NCBI RefSeq assembly: GCF_963855985.1
Contig: NC_087119.1
Span: 6,736,001-6,800,000 of the forward strand
Reading direction: 5' to 3'
Source of the DNA: Ostrinia nubilalis
Lineage: Eukaryota; Arthropoda; Insecta; Lepidoptera; Crambidae
Length of the DNA: 64,000 nucleotides
Part shown: positions 11,726-23,733 of the stretch, in pieces
Layout: each line of letters starts with the position of its first letter
Numbering within the stretch: position 1 is the stretch's first letter
Notes under the pieces: generated by a model
Told to the model about the DNA's origin: nothing
The model's input: the letters and a program-made list of their open reading frames with translations, nothing else
The model's database searches: none
Translations under genes and position numbers: made by a program

Positions 11726-12177
11726 TTACGTACTGCGAAGCAAGTGTTCAAAGTGTCTTCCGTTCTGATGAAGGCACAGTCTAGCACGGCGAAGCGTAGG
11801 TTTTTCGCTTTAGTTTTCGCAACACATAAACGTTTTGTATCACAGTTTCACTAACGTAACGCGTTTATGTAACGCGTTTACACTGTTTATCTCTTCTGCG
11901 CATACCAGTCGTTTCAAGTCACTCCAAAAATCCATTGGTGTCAGGTCCGAGGATCGTGGTGGCCAAGCTACTGGACCCCTCGTCCAATCCACTGTTCACC
12001 AAACGTATTATTCGCGCACTTGACGTCCTTATTGTGGGGGAGCACCATCCTGCTGGTAGTAGAGCATTTGGTGTAACGCTAAGGGTACGTCATCAAGCAT
12101 TTCGTCTAAGACGTCTTGCAGACACTCCCAGCACCATTTTGATTAAATTATTCGTTGTTTGAATACACTTCAGTCAT
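11726..12177 (-). pseudogene. Broken mariner-like DDE transposase
   Basis: The minus strand carries, in order, a start MTEVYSNNE (12177-12151), then a jump to LDEMLDDVPLALHQML, YYQQDGAPP, EQWIGRG, PRTxHQWIFGV and a C-terminal NGRHFEHLL near 11740. This is the conserved order of a DDE transposase family found in insects (QQDGAPPH..., RWIGRxG..., PRSPDLTPLDFFLWG..., HFEHLL end). In intact members the aspartates of QQDG and SPDLTPLDF are the catalytic and neighbouring residues; here the second motif is degraded. Several in-frame stops and a frameshift are present. The N-terminal HTH region between MTEVYSNNE and the core is deleted. It cannot make an active enzyme. It lies next to the right TIR of its own element. 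Confidence 0.75.
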
Positions 12178-12503
12178 TTTTGTATTATTTATTCCGTGAT
12201 TTGTGTTTGATGGATTTCTCAGTTTTTTACAAGTGTCAAAAAGACATTTTAAAGACATTAGATTGCAATAGATAGTTATTTAAAAATACAATAAAAAGTA
12301 AAAAAGTCTCCATCGCCATCGCCAACAAGTGATGTGCATGCGTTACGATAATTAGTGGTGTGTTTAACAGATTGTCGATAAAATAAAATACTCAAGATTA
12401 AAAAAAATAATTTTCGGGCATTATTTTTTTACGGATTTGTGTTCAGTATCAGTAATATAGTAACCTCTGTAAATATGGCAAGAATGCAAAGTAACACCCT
12501 GTA

Positions 12504-14169
12504 TATCTATCGGTAAAGATTAACTTTGTAGATTAGTTTCGGTGACGTTAGCGGTTATTAACGATTGTTTTCAAAGTTTATTGCCAGATTCTCCTTGAAA
12601 GGGTTGGCGAATATACACAGCTTGTATATTTTGGCTGGGCTTTAGTCTGAAGGCAACCATTGTGGAACTAAGGTAGAGAACATATTGATTCAGCGCATCT
12701 TCCATGTTAGCCATTTAAGAAAAAATATTTCTATGTTTATGAGCATTAGGTATCCACTTTTCGCGCTATTCTCTGCACCCATAGCCACTTCAGTTTATGA
12801 CGCTCACTCTCATTCCAATAAAATGCCTTTGCTTTCGATGCGTTGTCAAAATAATAATATAATCTTTATTGTTATTAAAAGTAAATCATAACCGAGACAA
12901 GAATATGGTAATGAGGCTTAACGTCTAGCTAGTGTTAATAGCTAGTTTAAACTCGTTAGTAGCCAGTTAGTAGTCATTTGAAAACGTAGATGTGTGACCA
13001 ACGCGAATGTGCATCATTTGTTTCTCTACATTAAAAATTATTAGCTACCTGACGAAAATAAAGATTTTAATTTAATGTTATTGCGCTTTGGATAACGACC
13101 CGTGGCCCATTATTACTGTACTAAAGCCACTTTTGATTAAAGCTTACCGCTTCTAACCTTTATTGTCGTTTATATTCACTACGGTAGGTGCATTTAATAT
13201 AACATGCACTGAAATACAGCGAAACAGCTGTGAATTACCATACTGAAATGGCATATAATTACAGCATTTATGCATCTCCTTGAAAAATATTGCTATTTGA
13301 ATCAAGTAGGTAATTGTTCGATTTAGAATTCTGTAAATAAAATGGTTTGAAAATTAGTAGGTTGACTTGACTAGTATTGAAACTTGGTGCAATTAATAAT
13401 ATTGCTATCACTGCTCAATATTGCTATCACTGCTGCCTATAATTATTATACTGTGTGTGATGCAGCTATGTTTAAAAATACAAGTTTGGTAAAGCTATAA
13501 ATGTGTGCCACAGGTATGCTGTATGCATGTATTGAACTAAAAAAAATAGACGTTAGCATAGGACGATAGTTTGTACTACCGACTGAATTTCACTTGATAT
13601 TTTTTGCAGCAAACAGCGACATTCCACCAATATTATTGTTGATATAAAATATATCAAAAGCTATGAAATATTCTAGGTTTCATCACAAATTCTCTCACGT
13701 GCGCCCGAGATCATAGGAACAGAATGATAATGCGATGTTTCAATATACACTAAATCTTTCTGTAAGTCAACTTGAAGGCGGTTTTTACTTAAAATAACAT
13801 TAAATGTTGTGGTATTCATGTTAATCACAAAAACGTAATTGTTTATGTTAATAATTATCTTTTGTACAGTCATTGGTAGACATTTGTCGTTTATACATGT
13901 CCAAATTACTCCGAAGGGTGCGTGATATGATGTGGTAAAAATTACCTCCGACATTAACTAAAATGCCGTCCATTTGCCTTTCATGTATTATGCATTGTAA
14001 TTAGCAGATTAAGTAGGTTAAATTCATTAGCTATGTACGAATACTCCTTAGATAGGTACAAAGGTCATTAGGGCTTGAAGGTATTCCTTAGTATCGACCC
14101 TTTTAGTGGTAATACATGAATGAGAAGTATTTCTTTTTGCTAATGATAGTAATGATACGTACCTAATTG
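12504..14169. other. Non-coding stretch, one 19-bp tandem pair
   Basis: No gene is supported. CAATATTGCTATCACTGCT is repeated in tandem near 13395-13435. A 93-codon minus frame at 13673-13954 has no recognisable domain. Confidence 0.5.
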
Positions 14170-14253
14170 TCTTTCGTTATTATGTCCTCAGAAATTATTT
14201 AGATAATAGGTCTATTATATCTAAATAATTTCTGAGGACATAATAACGAAAGA
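14170..14253. repeat. Near-perfect 84-bp palindrome
   Basis: Arms 14170-14203 and 14220-14253 are exact reverse complements over 34 bp (starting TCTTTCGTTATTATGTCCTC). The 16-bp spacer is itself almost self-complementary. It is either the core of a very young foldback MITE or a hairpin-forming locus. No flanking duplication is obvious. Confidence 0.8.
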
Positions 14254-14795
14254 TAATGATACTGATATTATAATCAATTACTTATTTTTAATGAACACGA
14301 TCTGAGCCACGATCAACGTTGGTCCTTTTTAAATCTCAGAAAAGGTAGGTAATAAGCGTATAAGCTAGTAACTCTTTTTCGATATATTACTCGTATTAAC
14401 TAAATGACACTTAATCTACGAGTATTAGTTTGTAATGTATGACACACTTGGATGACACAGTAGTTCCTCATTATGAATGTGCACATTCAAGACGAGTGTG
14501 TACTGTGTAGATAGTCTCTGACCTTGGACGAACAAATTCGTCCAAGACTGACCTGGTCCGTTCTGTCTGACTTAAGAGCCATTTCACAAAAATATTCCGC
14601 GCGAATTTAGGTAAAAGCTGTCAACGCAACGTCAAAAGAGTAAAAAGAACGCTGAAATGGACAAAAAAATCTTGAGCCGTGACCGTATTAAGACTTGATT
14701 TAAGTTATTAATTTTAAGGTAGAATGAGGTATTCAAACTTGATAAATTAATTTAAATTTTTAATAGAGTTTATTAAGTCTTTTATATTTCGATTC

Positions 14796-15031
14796 ATAAT
14801 GAAACACGAATAGGTATAATATGTAAAATATATATTAAGTACAAAATAAAAACAGTCACATAGTGAAAAAAAAATCTGCCCCCTTACAGCTCCATCATCG
14901 GACCCTGGATACGAATAATGAAACACGAATAGGTATAATATGTAAAATATTTAAGTACAAGATAAAGACAGTCACATAGTGAAAAAAAAATCTGCCCCCT
15001 TACAGCTCCATCATCGGACCCTGGATACGAA
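14796..15031. repeat. Two-copy tandem duplication, ~118-bp unit
   Basis: Unit 1 (14796-14914) and unit 2 (14915-15031) both begin ATAATGAAACACGAATAGGT and end CATCGGACCCTGGATACGAA. They differ by a few substitutions and a 4-bp indel, so the duplication is recent. Function unknown. Confidence 0.85.
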
Positions 15032-15214
15032 ATATTCGTCAAGGCGAATCACACAAGCCCAAACTCCATAGGGTTCTATTGTTTTGTTACGGAGGTGGCC
15101 ATTGCATCTCCTCCAGATCCATTATCAGACAGAGCTAAGAAATAAATAAATAAATATTATTATAAGTAAACAAATAACTAAAATAATTCATCTTACTATC
15201 TTACTTCTTACTAG

Positions 15215-15642
15215 TCTTACTAATATTATAAATACGAAAGTTTGTGTGGATGTCTGGATGTTTGTTACACTTTCACGCAAAAACTACTGAACAGATTTTG
15301 ATGAAACTTTACAGTACAGTACAGCAGTACTAGGCAGACTGTGTTCATCTATCACTCGGGTCGGAAGTTCCTATCGCAAGACCTTTGGTTCACTCAGTTC
15401 CGATACGACTCTAGTGCTGTGTGTAATTATTTTCGTGAATACACTGAGTTTATTAATTTCTACGAGTGGATTTCATTTTGCCTGAGACCTACGCCATGAA
15501 CCCTGAACCAGAAGACCCTGTCGCCAGCGACAGCGACGCTCATCCATCCCTGGCGTCGACCAGAATAACAATGTATAGGCTATAATTTATGACGATCTGT
15601 GACAAACTAAATTTCAAGCGGGTGAAGCCGCGGGCAATACTA
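15215..15642 (+). mobile_element. Lep1-type Helitron with an extra internal segment
   Basis: The 5' part reads TCTTACTAATATTATAAATA then the usual GCGAAAG-type start and TTTCACGCAAAAACTACTGA. The 3' part reads ATAGGCTATAATTTATGACG and the hairpin GCGGGTGAAGCCGCGGGC. The final CTAG is degraded to CTAC. Between GATGAAACTTTACAGTAC and CCAGAATAACA, where other copies have about 16 bp, this copy has about 240 bp (15319-15559). Helitrons move by rolling circle and can pick up host DNA; no Rep/Helicase is encoded here. Confidence 0.7.
15319..15559 (+). other. Unidentified insert in Helitron with short ATG frame
   Basis: This insert is richer in GC than its surroundings. It contains an ATG at 15496 that opens MNPEPEDPVASDSDAHPSLA, an acidic Ser/Asp/Pro-rich start that runs back into Helitron sequence and stops. 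It could be a captured gene start, the 5' end of another retroelement, or chance. I do not recognise the protein. Confidence 0.4.
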
Positions 15643-15644
15643 CA

Positions 15645-16620
15645 TATTTCATACTAGCTTTTTGCCCGCGACTTCTTCTGCGATGAAGTGGAAAATGGTT
15701 CTAATAGAATTAAAATATTCTAATAAAATTAATTTTGTTAAATGATTATATTTTTTGATATAAAATCTACAAATTATTATGTTTAAATATTTGAATACTT
15801 ACAAAATTATGAGATCTTTCTGAAACAAAATTAAAACACTACACCTGCCGCAGATTTCTTTGTAAACAATGTTTTTTTGTTTTTCCCTCAGGTGCTAAAA
15901 TCACCAGGCTATAGTGTGCGCATACTCTGGAGTATTCCACATACAACTGGTCGTCGGAGAAGCATAGATTTCCATTATGTCTACTCCCGCTACCATATGG
16001 AACTCCGCTAAAACTCGTGAGGGCGCCAACACTTGCTTTTGTATCGAAAATTAGTATGAGCAGCTGCGCACGCGGTTGCCCGTTGCAGGCTCTATGCAAC
16101 CACACTATTTTAAACCGTGGTCCCTAAGCATGAGATGGGAAACTGCACTCTCTTGAATTCTCTTGAATTTGATGGTGTTAGGGGAATCCTAGGAATGAAT
16201 ACATGCTTTCCAATGGAATCTCCTCATCAATATTGCGAAATTGCGAGTTGCAATGCAATGTTACGTTTTCACTTGTTATTTTATTGTAATCTGAAATACG
16301 AAGCACGTCATCTATCAATAGGATATATGTATATTTTAGAAGTTAATAAATTATGCATAAAATATAAACACTTTAGAAGTTTAGTTAAATCGTAGAATTT
16401 CTGAAAAACAAGTATGTACTAAAATCGTACTGGAAAAAAAAGTATTAATATGTTATCTAATTTATTTATTAAACGTCGAATTTTATCAAAGATTTTGGAC
16501 TCAAGTTTTTGAAAATATTTTATAGGCTACATAGAAAAAAATTAGGATTCTAAATCGTGAAAGAATTTTTTTTCGGAACCTATTGCCTCCAAACAAACAA
16601 ACAAACAAAACTCAAAGCGG
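15645..16620. other. Non-coding stretch, nothing firm
   Basis: A possible scrap TTTTTGCCCGCGACTTC (about 15658) resembles another lepidopteran repeat end. Two adjacent opposed frames (15839-16105 minus, 16117-16395 plus) show no domain. A short motif around TATCGAAAATTAGTATGAGC recurs in altered form near 26620. Confidence 0.4.
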
Positions 16621-16880
16621 ATAAATAAATAAACAAATCTTTGAACAATAAAATTTCACAGCGCCATCTAGTCCAAAAGTAGGCAACCAATATGCTTGTG
16701 TTAAGGGTGCTAGCATAATGGATATACTTTTTTATAATTTATTTATTAAATTAAATACATGGTACCTACATATTATACATAGTTACACCCAGATCCGTCA
16801 AAGAAATTAAAATTCATCATTTCAATTTCTGCTCGGCCGGCCGACTCGAAACAGCCTCTCGGCATAGTATCAAATGTATT
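16621..16880 (-). mobile_element. tRNA-headed SINE, copy 1, head damaged
   Basis: On the minus strand the tail is (ATTT)n-like (16621-16640), preceded by the body shared with 23443-23733 and 62066-62340 (AAATTCATCATTTCAATTTC, GCGCCATCTAG). The tRNA-like head is deranged: the box B region expected as a GGTTCGATTCC complement is replaced by CGACTCGAAACAG, and the sequence diverges past 16870. Confidence 0.7.
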
Positions 16881-18397
16881 TGGTCGCCGTACAAATCACC
16901 GCTTTACGACACGAACGCACGTAAACGTCACGGCGGGAAAAATGACACAGGTCCTGCCTTGACGGGCGCTCGCGCCATACTAATCGATGTCGGCTTGCGC
17001 ATTGTAATTTATACTGATATTCACATCAATATTTTGACAAAGTGGTTACTAATATTTAAACAATAACTGTAGAAATCAATTCTACAATGAATATTCTTTA
17101 TTTTGGGATACTTTTATTGTAGTTATTGCTGTGTTTTTAAACCAAAAACCACGAACAAAATGTGACGTTAATCTTCAAATTTGCCAAATTATTTTTAGAT
17201 TTTATTCAATAATGGTAATGAAATTCAAGAATCTATTTCATTAATGGACTATAAGAATATATGTCCGATGATTACTATATATTTTTAAGCTTATTATATG
17301 AGCATAAATAATAGATACAGGACTTTGAAAATGAGTCTGCGGCAATTTTTCCGTAAAATGGTTGTGGGAGATGAGGCACTGTGAATTAAGCAAAAGAGTT
17401 TTAGTAAATCCGTTTCATTAATGGTCAACACCAAGGATTGACCTATCTATCGCAGTTATTAAATAATCTCTGGGTGTTACTTAAGATAGTAATTCATGCT
17501 TCCAAAATCTTAGAAATTCGCACGAAAATGTAAAATGGCTCTTAAGAAGAAGGCATATTACCTACCCTATTAGCACTGATGACGTACCAATTTGTTGTAG
17601 AGTTTATATACTTTACGTTAAATATAATTTAAACGAGCGTTAATAATAAGCAACATCCGTTTCACCGCCGCGTTCCTTTATCTCGCCTGACCTAGTTAAA
17701 TGGGAAAATTCTTGGTACATTTTCCTTTATGGGACTGGAACGAACTTCATATTTAATACGCACAATACGAAGTCGCAACAAAGCTCAACTTAAAAACTCA
17801 GGTATTTTATCACTGTCCCATGAAGTGGAACGCTCTCATTCAGTTTTCTTTGTAGTATAAGTTGGTGGTAAGCTCTTCAGTGTTGGAATAATTTTATTTC
17901 TTGTTGAATTTTTTATCACTAGTATTAGTTTGTTTTATATCGAAGTACCTACCTAGCACCGCTTATGCTTGAATGATTGTATTATTTTGTAAGGTATATT
18001 TAAAAAATTAAGCGATTTAAGTAATTGTAAAACGGCAGTAAAGAACCTAATATGAAGCCAAAAAGCGAAAAATAAATAAGTAATAAAATCGCTTATTAAT
18101 TTTCCAAAGGTTTTTTAACAAAGTAATTTTACGAAAGTACTTACTTAATTTCAATTACAAAAACGAGTAGTAGGTAGGTACATTACACTTAATCAAATGA
18201 TACACATTATTATTATCACCACTGCGAAAATCGTAAAACTCCGCTAAGAATAATTCTTTTCAGTTGCAATAACTTTCGCTGCATTCAAAATGATATGAGT
18301 AAATGAGTTTCAGGAAGAATGTGCAACCTCACACTTCCCGGACACCAGCAAAATGTGCAATTGTGTGTACTTCCCGGACATTGAACGAAGGACTTTG
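16881..18397. other. Non-coding stretch, nothing recognised
   Basis: A GC-richer patch at 16890-17010 directly follows the SINE; the rest is AT-rich. No gene or repeat end is identified. Confidence 0.5.
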
Positions 18398-18745
18398 TGG
18401 GCGCGCATTTTTCTGGAAAAATTCACACGATTTAATGACATTTTGCCGGGGAGTCCAGGATCCCGCTCTTTTTGATTATTGAGTTTCCACATTTCAAGAG
18501 GCACCTCAACAAACATATCAGCGAAATGGTGCTACTGTGTACTACCTGTAATGGTTGGCAACACTGCGGCGGCCATATTTATTCTTATTGGAGAAAAAGC
18601 GAAGGACAGACGTTGTTGTGCACATTGTGGGCACATTTTTATGGAAAATTTACCCGGTAATGACACTCCCTGGCCTTCCGAGACACCGCTCTTTTTTATT
18701 GAGCTTCTTCATTTCAAAAGGTTACGTCAACTAACCGTGCCACTG
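18398..18745. repeat. Two diverged direct repeats, ~120 bp each
   Basis: A first copy (about 18398-18520: GTGGGCGCGCATTTTTCTGG ... CCGCTCTTTTTGATTATTGAG ... CATTTCAAGAGG) aligns with a second (about 18628-18745: GTGGGCACATTTTTATGG ... CCGCTCTTTTTTATTGAG ... CATTTCAAAAGG). They are clearly related but well diverged. Open frames across them are shadows of the repeat. Confidence 0.5.
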
Positions 18746-19871
18746 AAAAACATGCGAGAAAGTTTTTAAAATGTGCTATTCTTTAAAATTACTGCATCCG
18801 TCTTCGTGGCGAACGTTAAACTTCAATTGTTTTTAAAATGCTTTCACCAACAGAAAACAGCTTTTAAAACACCTGCTTTAATTTTAGTTGAGCTTTATTT
18901 TGTGAAAACCCGTGATAATAATTATGCAAAATTGTGGCTAAAGCTTCGCCAAACAAAACGTGTAGGTACCTACGTAAAATATGCTTGTCTACCACACAAG
19001 ACCAGAAAAATTGCCTGTCTAGTCTTAGAAATAGTATTATTTTTCTTAAAGATCTTACCGAAAGTATTGTAATATCTACTTGTATCACGAAACAATACCT
19101 AGTACTTAAGATTTTAAAACTAAAAAGTCATTTTGGATGTGGCGCCTATAGACTTGGCATGGGGAACTTAGATAAACAATACCGCTCCGAGATTCTAGCG
19201 GAGAAGTCAAATGTTAATCTCACAAACTTCTTAATTAGCTTAAAGTTTCCTTTTACAAGTTTCAAAATAATCTTCTTTGAAAAATATTGGAAATTTTAGA
19301 GACGAACTATATTTGCAGTACTCAGACTTAGTAAGTAAGAAGCTATTCGCTGTATTGTAGTCTGATGTGGCGCAGAATTATTTTCATCATAAGTTGGAAA
19401 AAATTCGCATGGAGTTTATAATACTTTTCTTTAGTATTTATACGAAAATAACTCCCTTATGACTTAACTCCTCAAAGTTCATATTTATGTTTTTATTACC
19501 TAAATCATAATTTTTTTCAAAATAGTTAACTTGAGTTTTTGTGTGGCCCCGTTTTGTCGCTGCGCGCTATATCAACACGTGCAAAGCAAGCCGTAGGCTA
19601 AAGCTAGTAGCTACTTCTAATGTCCCTAACATAGCGGTACTTATTTGTAGTCTTGGCACAGCGTAGCTTTAAAAGCACGTACGAGGTACATAATATTACA
19701 AGGGCACATATCGTTATTCAATTAATTATACTTACCAGTGTAATTTTGACGTACGAGTAGACACGTACGTGACCTCACCGCAAGGGTGGAAACCGATTAA
19801 TACACCAGTTTCTTAGAAAACTTGATAGATGCTTTCAAGAACCAAGCGCATACTATCTAGTATCAATACAC
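18746..19871. other. Non-coding stretch, nothing recognised
   Basis: Overlapping frames on both strands (18773-19299) lack any domain and look accidental. A GCAAGCCGTAGGCTAAAGCTAGT string at about 19586 loosely resembles a Helitron tail. Confidence 0.4.
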
Positions 19872-19873
19872 TA

Positions 19874-19993
19874 AGGCTGGGTTGCACCATCTTATTTTAA
19901 CTTTGACAAACGTCAAAAATCTGTCAAACTCCATACAAAAAACACCGGTTATCGTCATAGTTTCGGTCAAAATTAGGTGGTGCAACTCAGCCT
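19874..19993. mobile_element. 120-bp MITE, TA-flanked
   Basis: The ends are AGGCTGGGTTGCACCA on the left and the complement of AGGCTGAGTTGCACCA on the right, with TA on both sides (19872-19873 and 19994-19995). The subterminal DNA carries TTTGACAAACGTCAAA-type motifs. It is far too short to code. The TA duplication suggests Tc1/mariner-type mobilisation. Confidence 0.75.
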
Positions 19994-19995
19994 TA

Positions 19996-20997
19996 GTAAT
20001 AATTGAACTGATCGTGTGTTCAATCAAGTAATACGATACGCTTGTGCTTGTGATACAATTTTGTGGTGTGGCCATTGATTATGTAATTCTCAAATGCGTT
20101 ACCTATATTTGATGAGGCGGCAATGAAAATCAGATATACGCATTAGACATTAAATCGGTATTGGACAATAAATAAGCTCACTGTCGTGGTTTTACGGTGT
20201 GCTGATGTAAAACAGAAGTCGTGAAGTCTGACTTTATACTGCAGACCATTGTATCGTCAAGTAAATAGTTTACCTGGGTGGGTTATTATTACTCTATGCA
20301 TCAGAAATATCTACCTACCCAAAACTTTTGGTAAGATACTTATGTTAAACATGGATTATCCAATATCCAATTCAATTTATTGTTAAAATGTACGCTATAT
20401 TCGAAATTCATAATCATGCATGCCACTTTAGTTAATATTCCGGGAAATGTTGTGGAAACTTTGGATATGCAATTATTAATAGTGATGCCGTTATTAATTT
20501 ATGACCGTTACCAGGAATATTCAATAAAGTTTGTACTTTATAAAATTGTAGTACTATCTCTTTTTTGGTAATGAATCAGTCTTTAAATAATGTAGTGGCC
20601 ATTTGCTATTGCGTCATGAGTTTCTTGAGGTAATGTAGACACGTGTCTTGGTTCCGAACTAAACTTTCTTTAAGATTCTTGGTTACTGCTTCCGCCTTTC
20701 AGTTGTCTAGTTTGAGACCTAAGTTAAGAAAGCAATTCATTAAAGTTCTCCAAGGATTTCTATTTAAGATTGTGGCTTGATATTCCCAAGAATTGTTTCA
20801 GACTTTTAAAGTTTCATTCCTTTTTACATTAAGCTTGAAAGCTAGTCGGTAGTTAAGCTTGTGCTTACTTACTTAACTACATGCTATGATAAATTTACCT
20901 AAAAGTTGGCAGGTAGACTTGCCTTTCGCGCTCCAATTCGGTATGCACATTGCACATGTCTTGACCAATGGAGCGGTCGGCTGGCTACTTGCCTTAT
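19996..20997. other. Non-coding stretch, nothing recognised
   Basis: AT-rich with no supported gene or repeat end. Confidence 0.5.
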
Positions 20998-21697
20998 GCG
21001 CAGACCACACTGCGAGCTAAACTAACTTAAGTTGACTTGGGATTATTGAACCGCCGCGCCCGGGAGGGACTTTGGTAGTTGAAGGCTTTGTTCGGATTCA
21101 CATAGTTGTTCCTACTTATGGCGAGAAGCGGAGCATGGCGGGGTCTTTTTAGTAGGAATACCTCTTCCTTCCGATGAAGTGAGAAAAACCTGCCCTTTTC
21201 CCAGTGTAGATGCAGTCCATTTTTCTCCGTCCATAAAATAAATGCCTTTGTTTTTTCCTGGAACATTATTAGAAGACTTGGGTTTCAGTATTAATTAAAT
21301 GCTTAAATCAGAATAATTAACCCCATTATGCCTATGATTATGCTGTATTAGATATTATTCTGAGTGTGTTTGGTTCTAAACACCAATAAATATGTTGTAG
21401 TCTAATTCTTTCGACACATTCAAATAAAATGATGAAGATGAACTTCTAACTTCTTGAATGGAATTTTTCCAGCAGCGGTCTTATGGTGATGATGCGTTAA
21501 CTTAGACTAACTTACTGAACTTTAAATTCACTAGTAATAACGATCCTAGCTGTGCAAACTGAGTCGACTTAATGCCTCCCTAGCGCGATGTTTACATTGT
21601 CACTTTAGTTTCAGTGTGCATCCGATGTTTGAGCTTATCTTAGATGGTTGCGCAGCTTAATTAGTTAATCTAAGGTCGCTCGTAGTGTGGACTGCGC
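20998..21697. mobile_element. Candidate ~700-bp element with short inverted ends
   Basis: GCGCAGACCACACTGCGAGC at 20998 pairs with the complement of GCGCAGTCCACACTACGAGC ending at 21697 (two mismatches over 20 bp), with weaker similarity further in. I could not find a clean target duplication, so the limits are approximate. No coding capacity is seen. Confidence 0.45.
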
Positions 21698-23086
21698 TTG
21701 TGTCCCGGCCAGTCTAGTTAAACCGCGAAGCGAGACCGTCGATCTAATTCCGCTGCAGTGGAGGACGAATGCGGCTAGCTATCGATGACACAGTGCCGAC
21801 ACTGGGGAAATCTAGGCACGTCTTGCGCAAACGTCTGGGAAAGATTTTGGAGTAAATAACCCTCACATTTATTGAATCCGATGGGAGATGCTGTAATTTT
21901 GAACAAGATTGCTTGATTAATTTATAATCGAATATATTGCAGGTTTTCATTACGGGACAACCATAATTAAACTCGACCTAAGTGCATTGCCCTCAGTCGA
22001 TGGAGAATTAATAGATTCGGTTCACCGTTTCTAGTCATTGTTAAAGAACCGATACACTCAAGATGTCATAAAGCAAAGCTTTCAGAATTTATGGGTTTTC
22101 AATTTGATGTTGAATCGAAATAGAACGATTGTTAAGTAAATGACAACGGACAGTGATCGATATCTTAGTTTTCAGATAGTTCTAATTTCGGATATAGGGT
22201 AAAATAAAACATCTACAATTTTAGTGTTTCGACGAACGAGTTGGGTAGGGTGTCCAATAATAATACAATTACAATAAAACCATTAGTGGTCATCCATGAC
22301 TTAGTTAGTTCACGGATATTGGAGGTGAATTTGTCTACGAATATCCACCTGTTAGCGGATTCGAAGCATGTAGAGAGCACTCCCGCCGGCATTCTGCTCG
22401 TAAGCGCAGCGAAATGGACATGAATGAACCATTCACAATTGTATGACACTTGGAAATGCCGTCGGTGGTCGGTATTTATAGGTACGTATAACTATCGGCA
22501 CAGCAAAATTGCTTACATTTCATTATGTTGTTATTACATAGTGGATTTGGTTTGATTTATTTTAGAATGTTCCAAGTCCAGACTACTTTAGTAATCTCCG
22601 CTGGCTTAATTCGGTCTTTTGAGTTTTTATTGTACGTTTTCACTGCTAATTTTAATTCAGATTCCGTATTCTTTGAATTAAAATAGGTATACTGAATCTT
22701 TTTTGTGAAAGCGTGTTGAATGGATACTTTTTGTTAAAAAGTTCACTTAGTCAAAGTAGCATTACGCTCTGCGTTGTTAGCACCTTTTTTGGTGGTAAGA
22801 GTTCGTACCAAGCAGAATTCACGCGAACTAATATATTTTTCAGGGGTTGATGAATTTATTATTGTTCTTTCTCAGGAATAAGTAAAATTCTAGTGTTTCA
22901 ATAAATATAGTCCTTCAAAGCTTTAGTAGTAATAATACCCACTTGTTTAGAAGATGTCTACTGGCAGTCTGGAAGTACAAGTGCACTGCAAAATTTAATT
23001 ACATCGCTTTCACGGTTGAATTACGAGTGAATCGGAGGATGCATAAAAGCGCTTTGTAAACAAAGAAAATTAAATAACGACTGACG
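21698..23086. other. Non-coding stretch, nothing firm
   Basis: A GC-richer patch at 22330-22430 is open on both strands without a recognisable domain. The rest is AT-rich. Confidence 0.45.
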
Positions 23087-23135
23087 AAGAAAAACGATGG
23101 AAGAAGAGAAATTACATTCTTCCATCGTTTTTCTT
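23087..23135. repeat. 19-bp perfect hairpin
   Basis: AAGAAAAACGATGGAAGAA (23087-23105) and its exact complement (23117-23135) surround an 11-bp loop. The arms are short for a microRNA precursor. It could be the core of a small foldback. Confidence 0.6.
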
Positions 23136-23442
23136 TTTTAAAGTTCTGTTTGAAATCTCTCTGCACAATAAAGTAAGAAATATTCCATTGAACAGCGTTA
23201 AACTTATGAGAATGATCCAATTTCTGATTTCAAACTCCTGAAGGATGTCGGAGTGGTGCAACGAGACTAGACGAGTCTCACTGTGGATTATTGCTCGAAC
23301 TGATATTACTCGTAGATCCTTCCTCGATATTCTTTATTGCAATTTAAAAGCATTCTTTGAATAAACGATACTTACAGCTATATTTAATTTATACTCTGTA
23401 ATGGTTACGGATTTATTCGAAGCACTGACGGCAAATCCTATA

Positions 23443-23733
23443 AAAATAAAATAAATAAGCAAATAACTTTTTGGACATCTTCACACACCGCCATCTAGCC
23501 CCAAAGTAAGCGACTAATATTGCTTGTGATAATAGTCGCTTAATGGATGTACTAACTTCCTATACTTTCACTTTCTTTTTTTTACTTTTTAAATACATAC
23601 ATATTATTATTAAACCCAGACTCCTAACAGAAATTAATGTTCATCATTTCAATTTCTGCCCGGTCAGGAATCGAACCCGGGACTCCTGGCATAGGAGTCC
23701 GTTACGAACCACTAAGTATACCAAACGGCCGAC
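23443..23733 (-). mobile_element. tRNA-headed SINE, copy 2
   Basis: Read on the minus strand: a head with a box-B match GGTTCGATTCC (complement at about 23669-23679), a body with GAAATTGAAATGATGAACAT, a T/A-rich middle, and an AT-rich tail of the TTTATTTTAT type at 23443. Box A is recognisable but eroded (complement of AAGTATACCAAACGG). It is the same family and orientation as 62066-62340. Confidence 0.8.

Larger units (their letters stand above)
8541..12501. mobile_element. Mariner-like DDE element hosting nested insertions
   Basis: Its inverted ends share GTGTTACTTTGCATTCTTGC within a repeat of about 36 bp (three mismatches). The outer CACCGTG end on the left and CACCCTG end on the right are each flanked by TA (8539-8540 and 12502-12503). 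A decayed transposase lies on the minus strand near the right end (11726-12177). About 2.7 kb of its length is a later foldback insertion (8760-11472) with a 9-bp target duplication, so the original element was about 1.2 kb after internal deletion. TA duplication plus the transposase signature support a Tc1/mariner-superfamily origin. The exact family is not assigned. Confidence 0.75.

Noticed and set aside
18472..18769. Cys/His-containing open frames that look zinc-finger-like
   Set aside because: They fall on the two diverged direct repeats, shift frame between copies, and have no regular C2H2 or C4 spacing.
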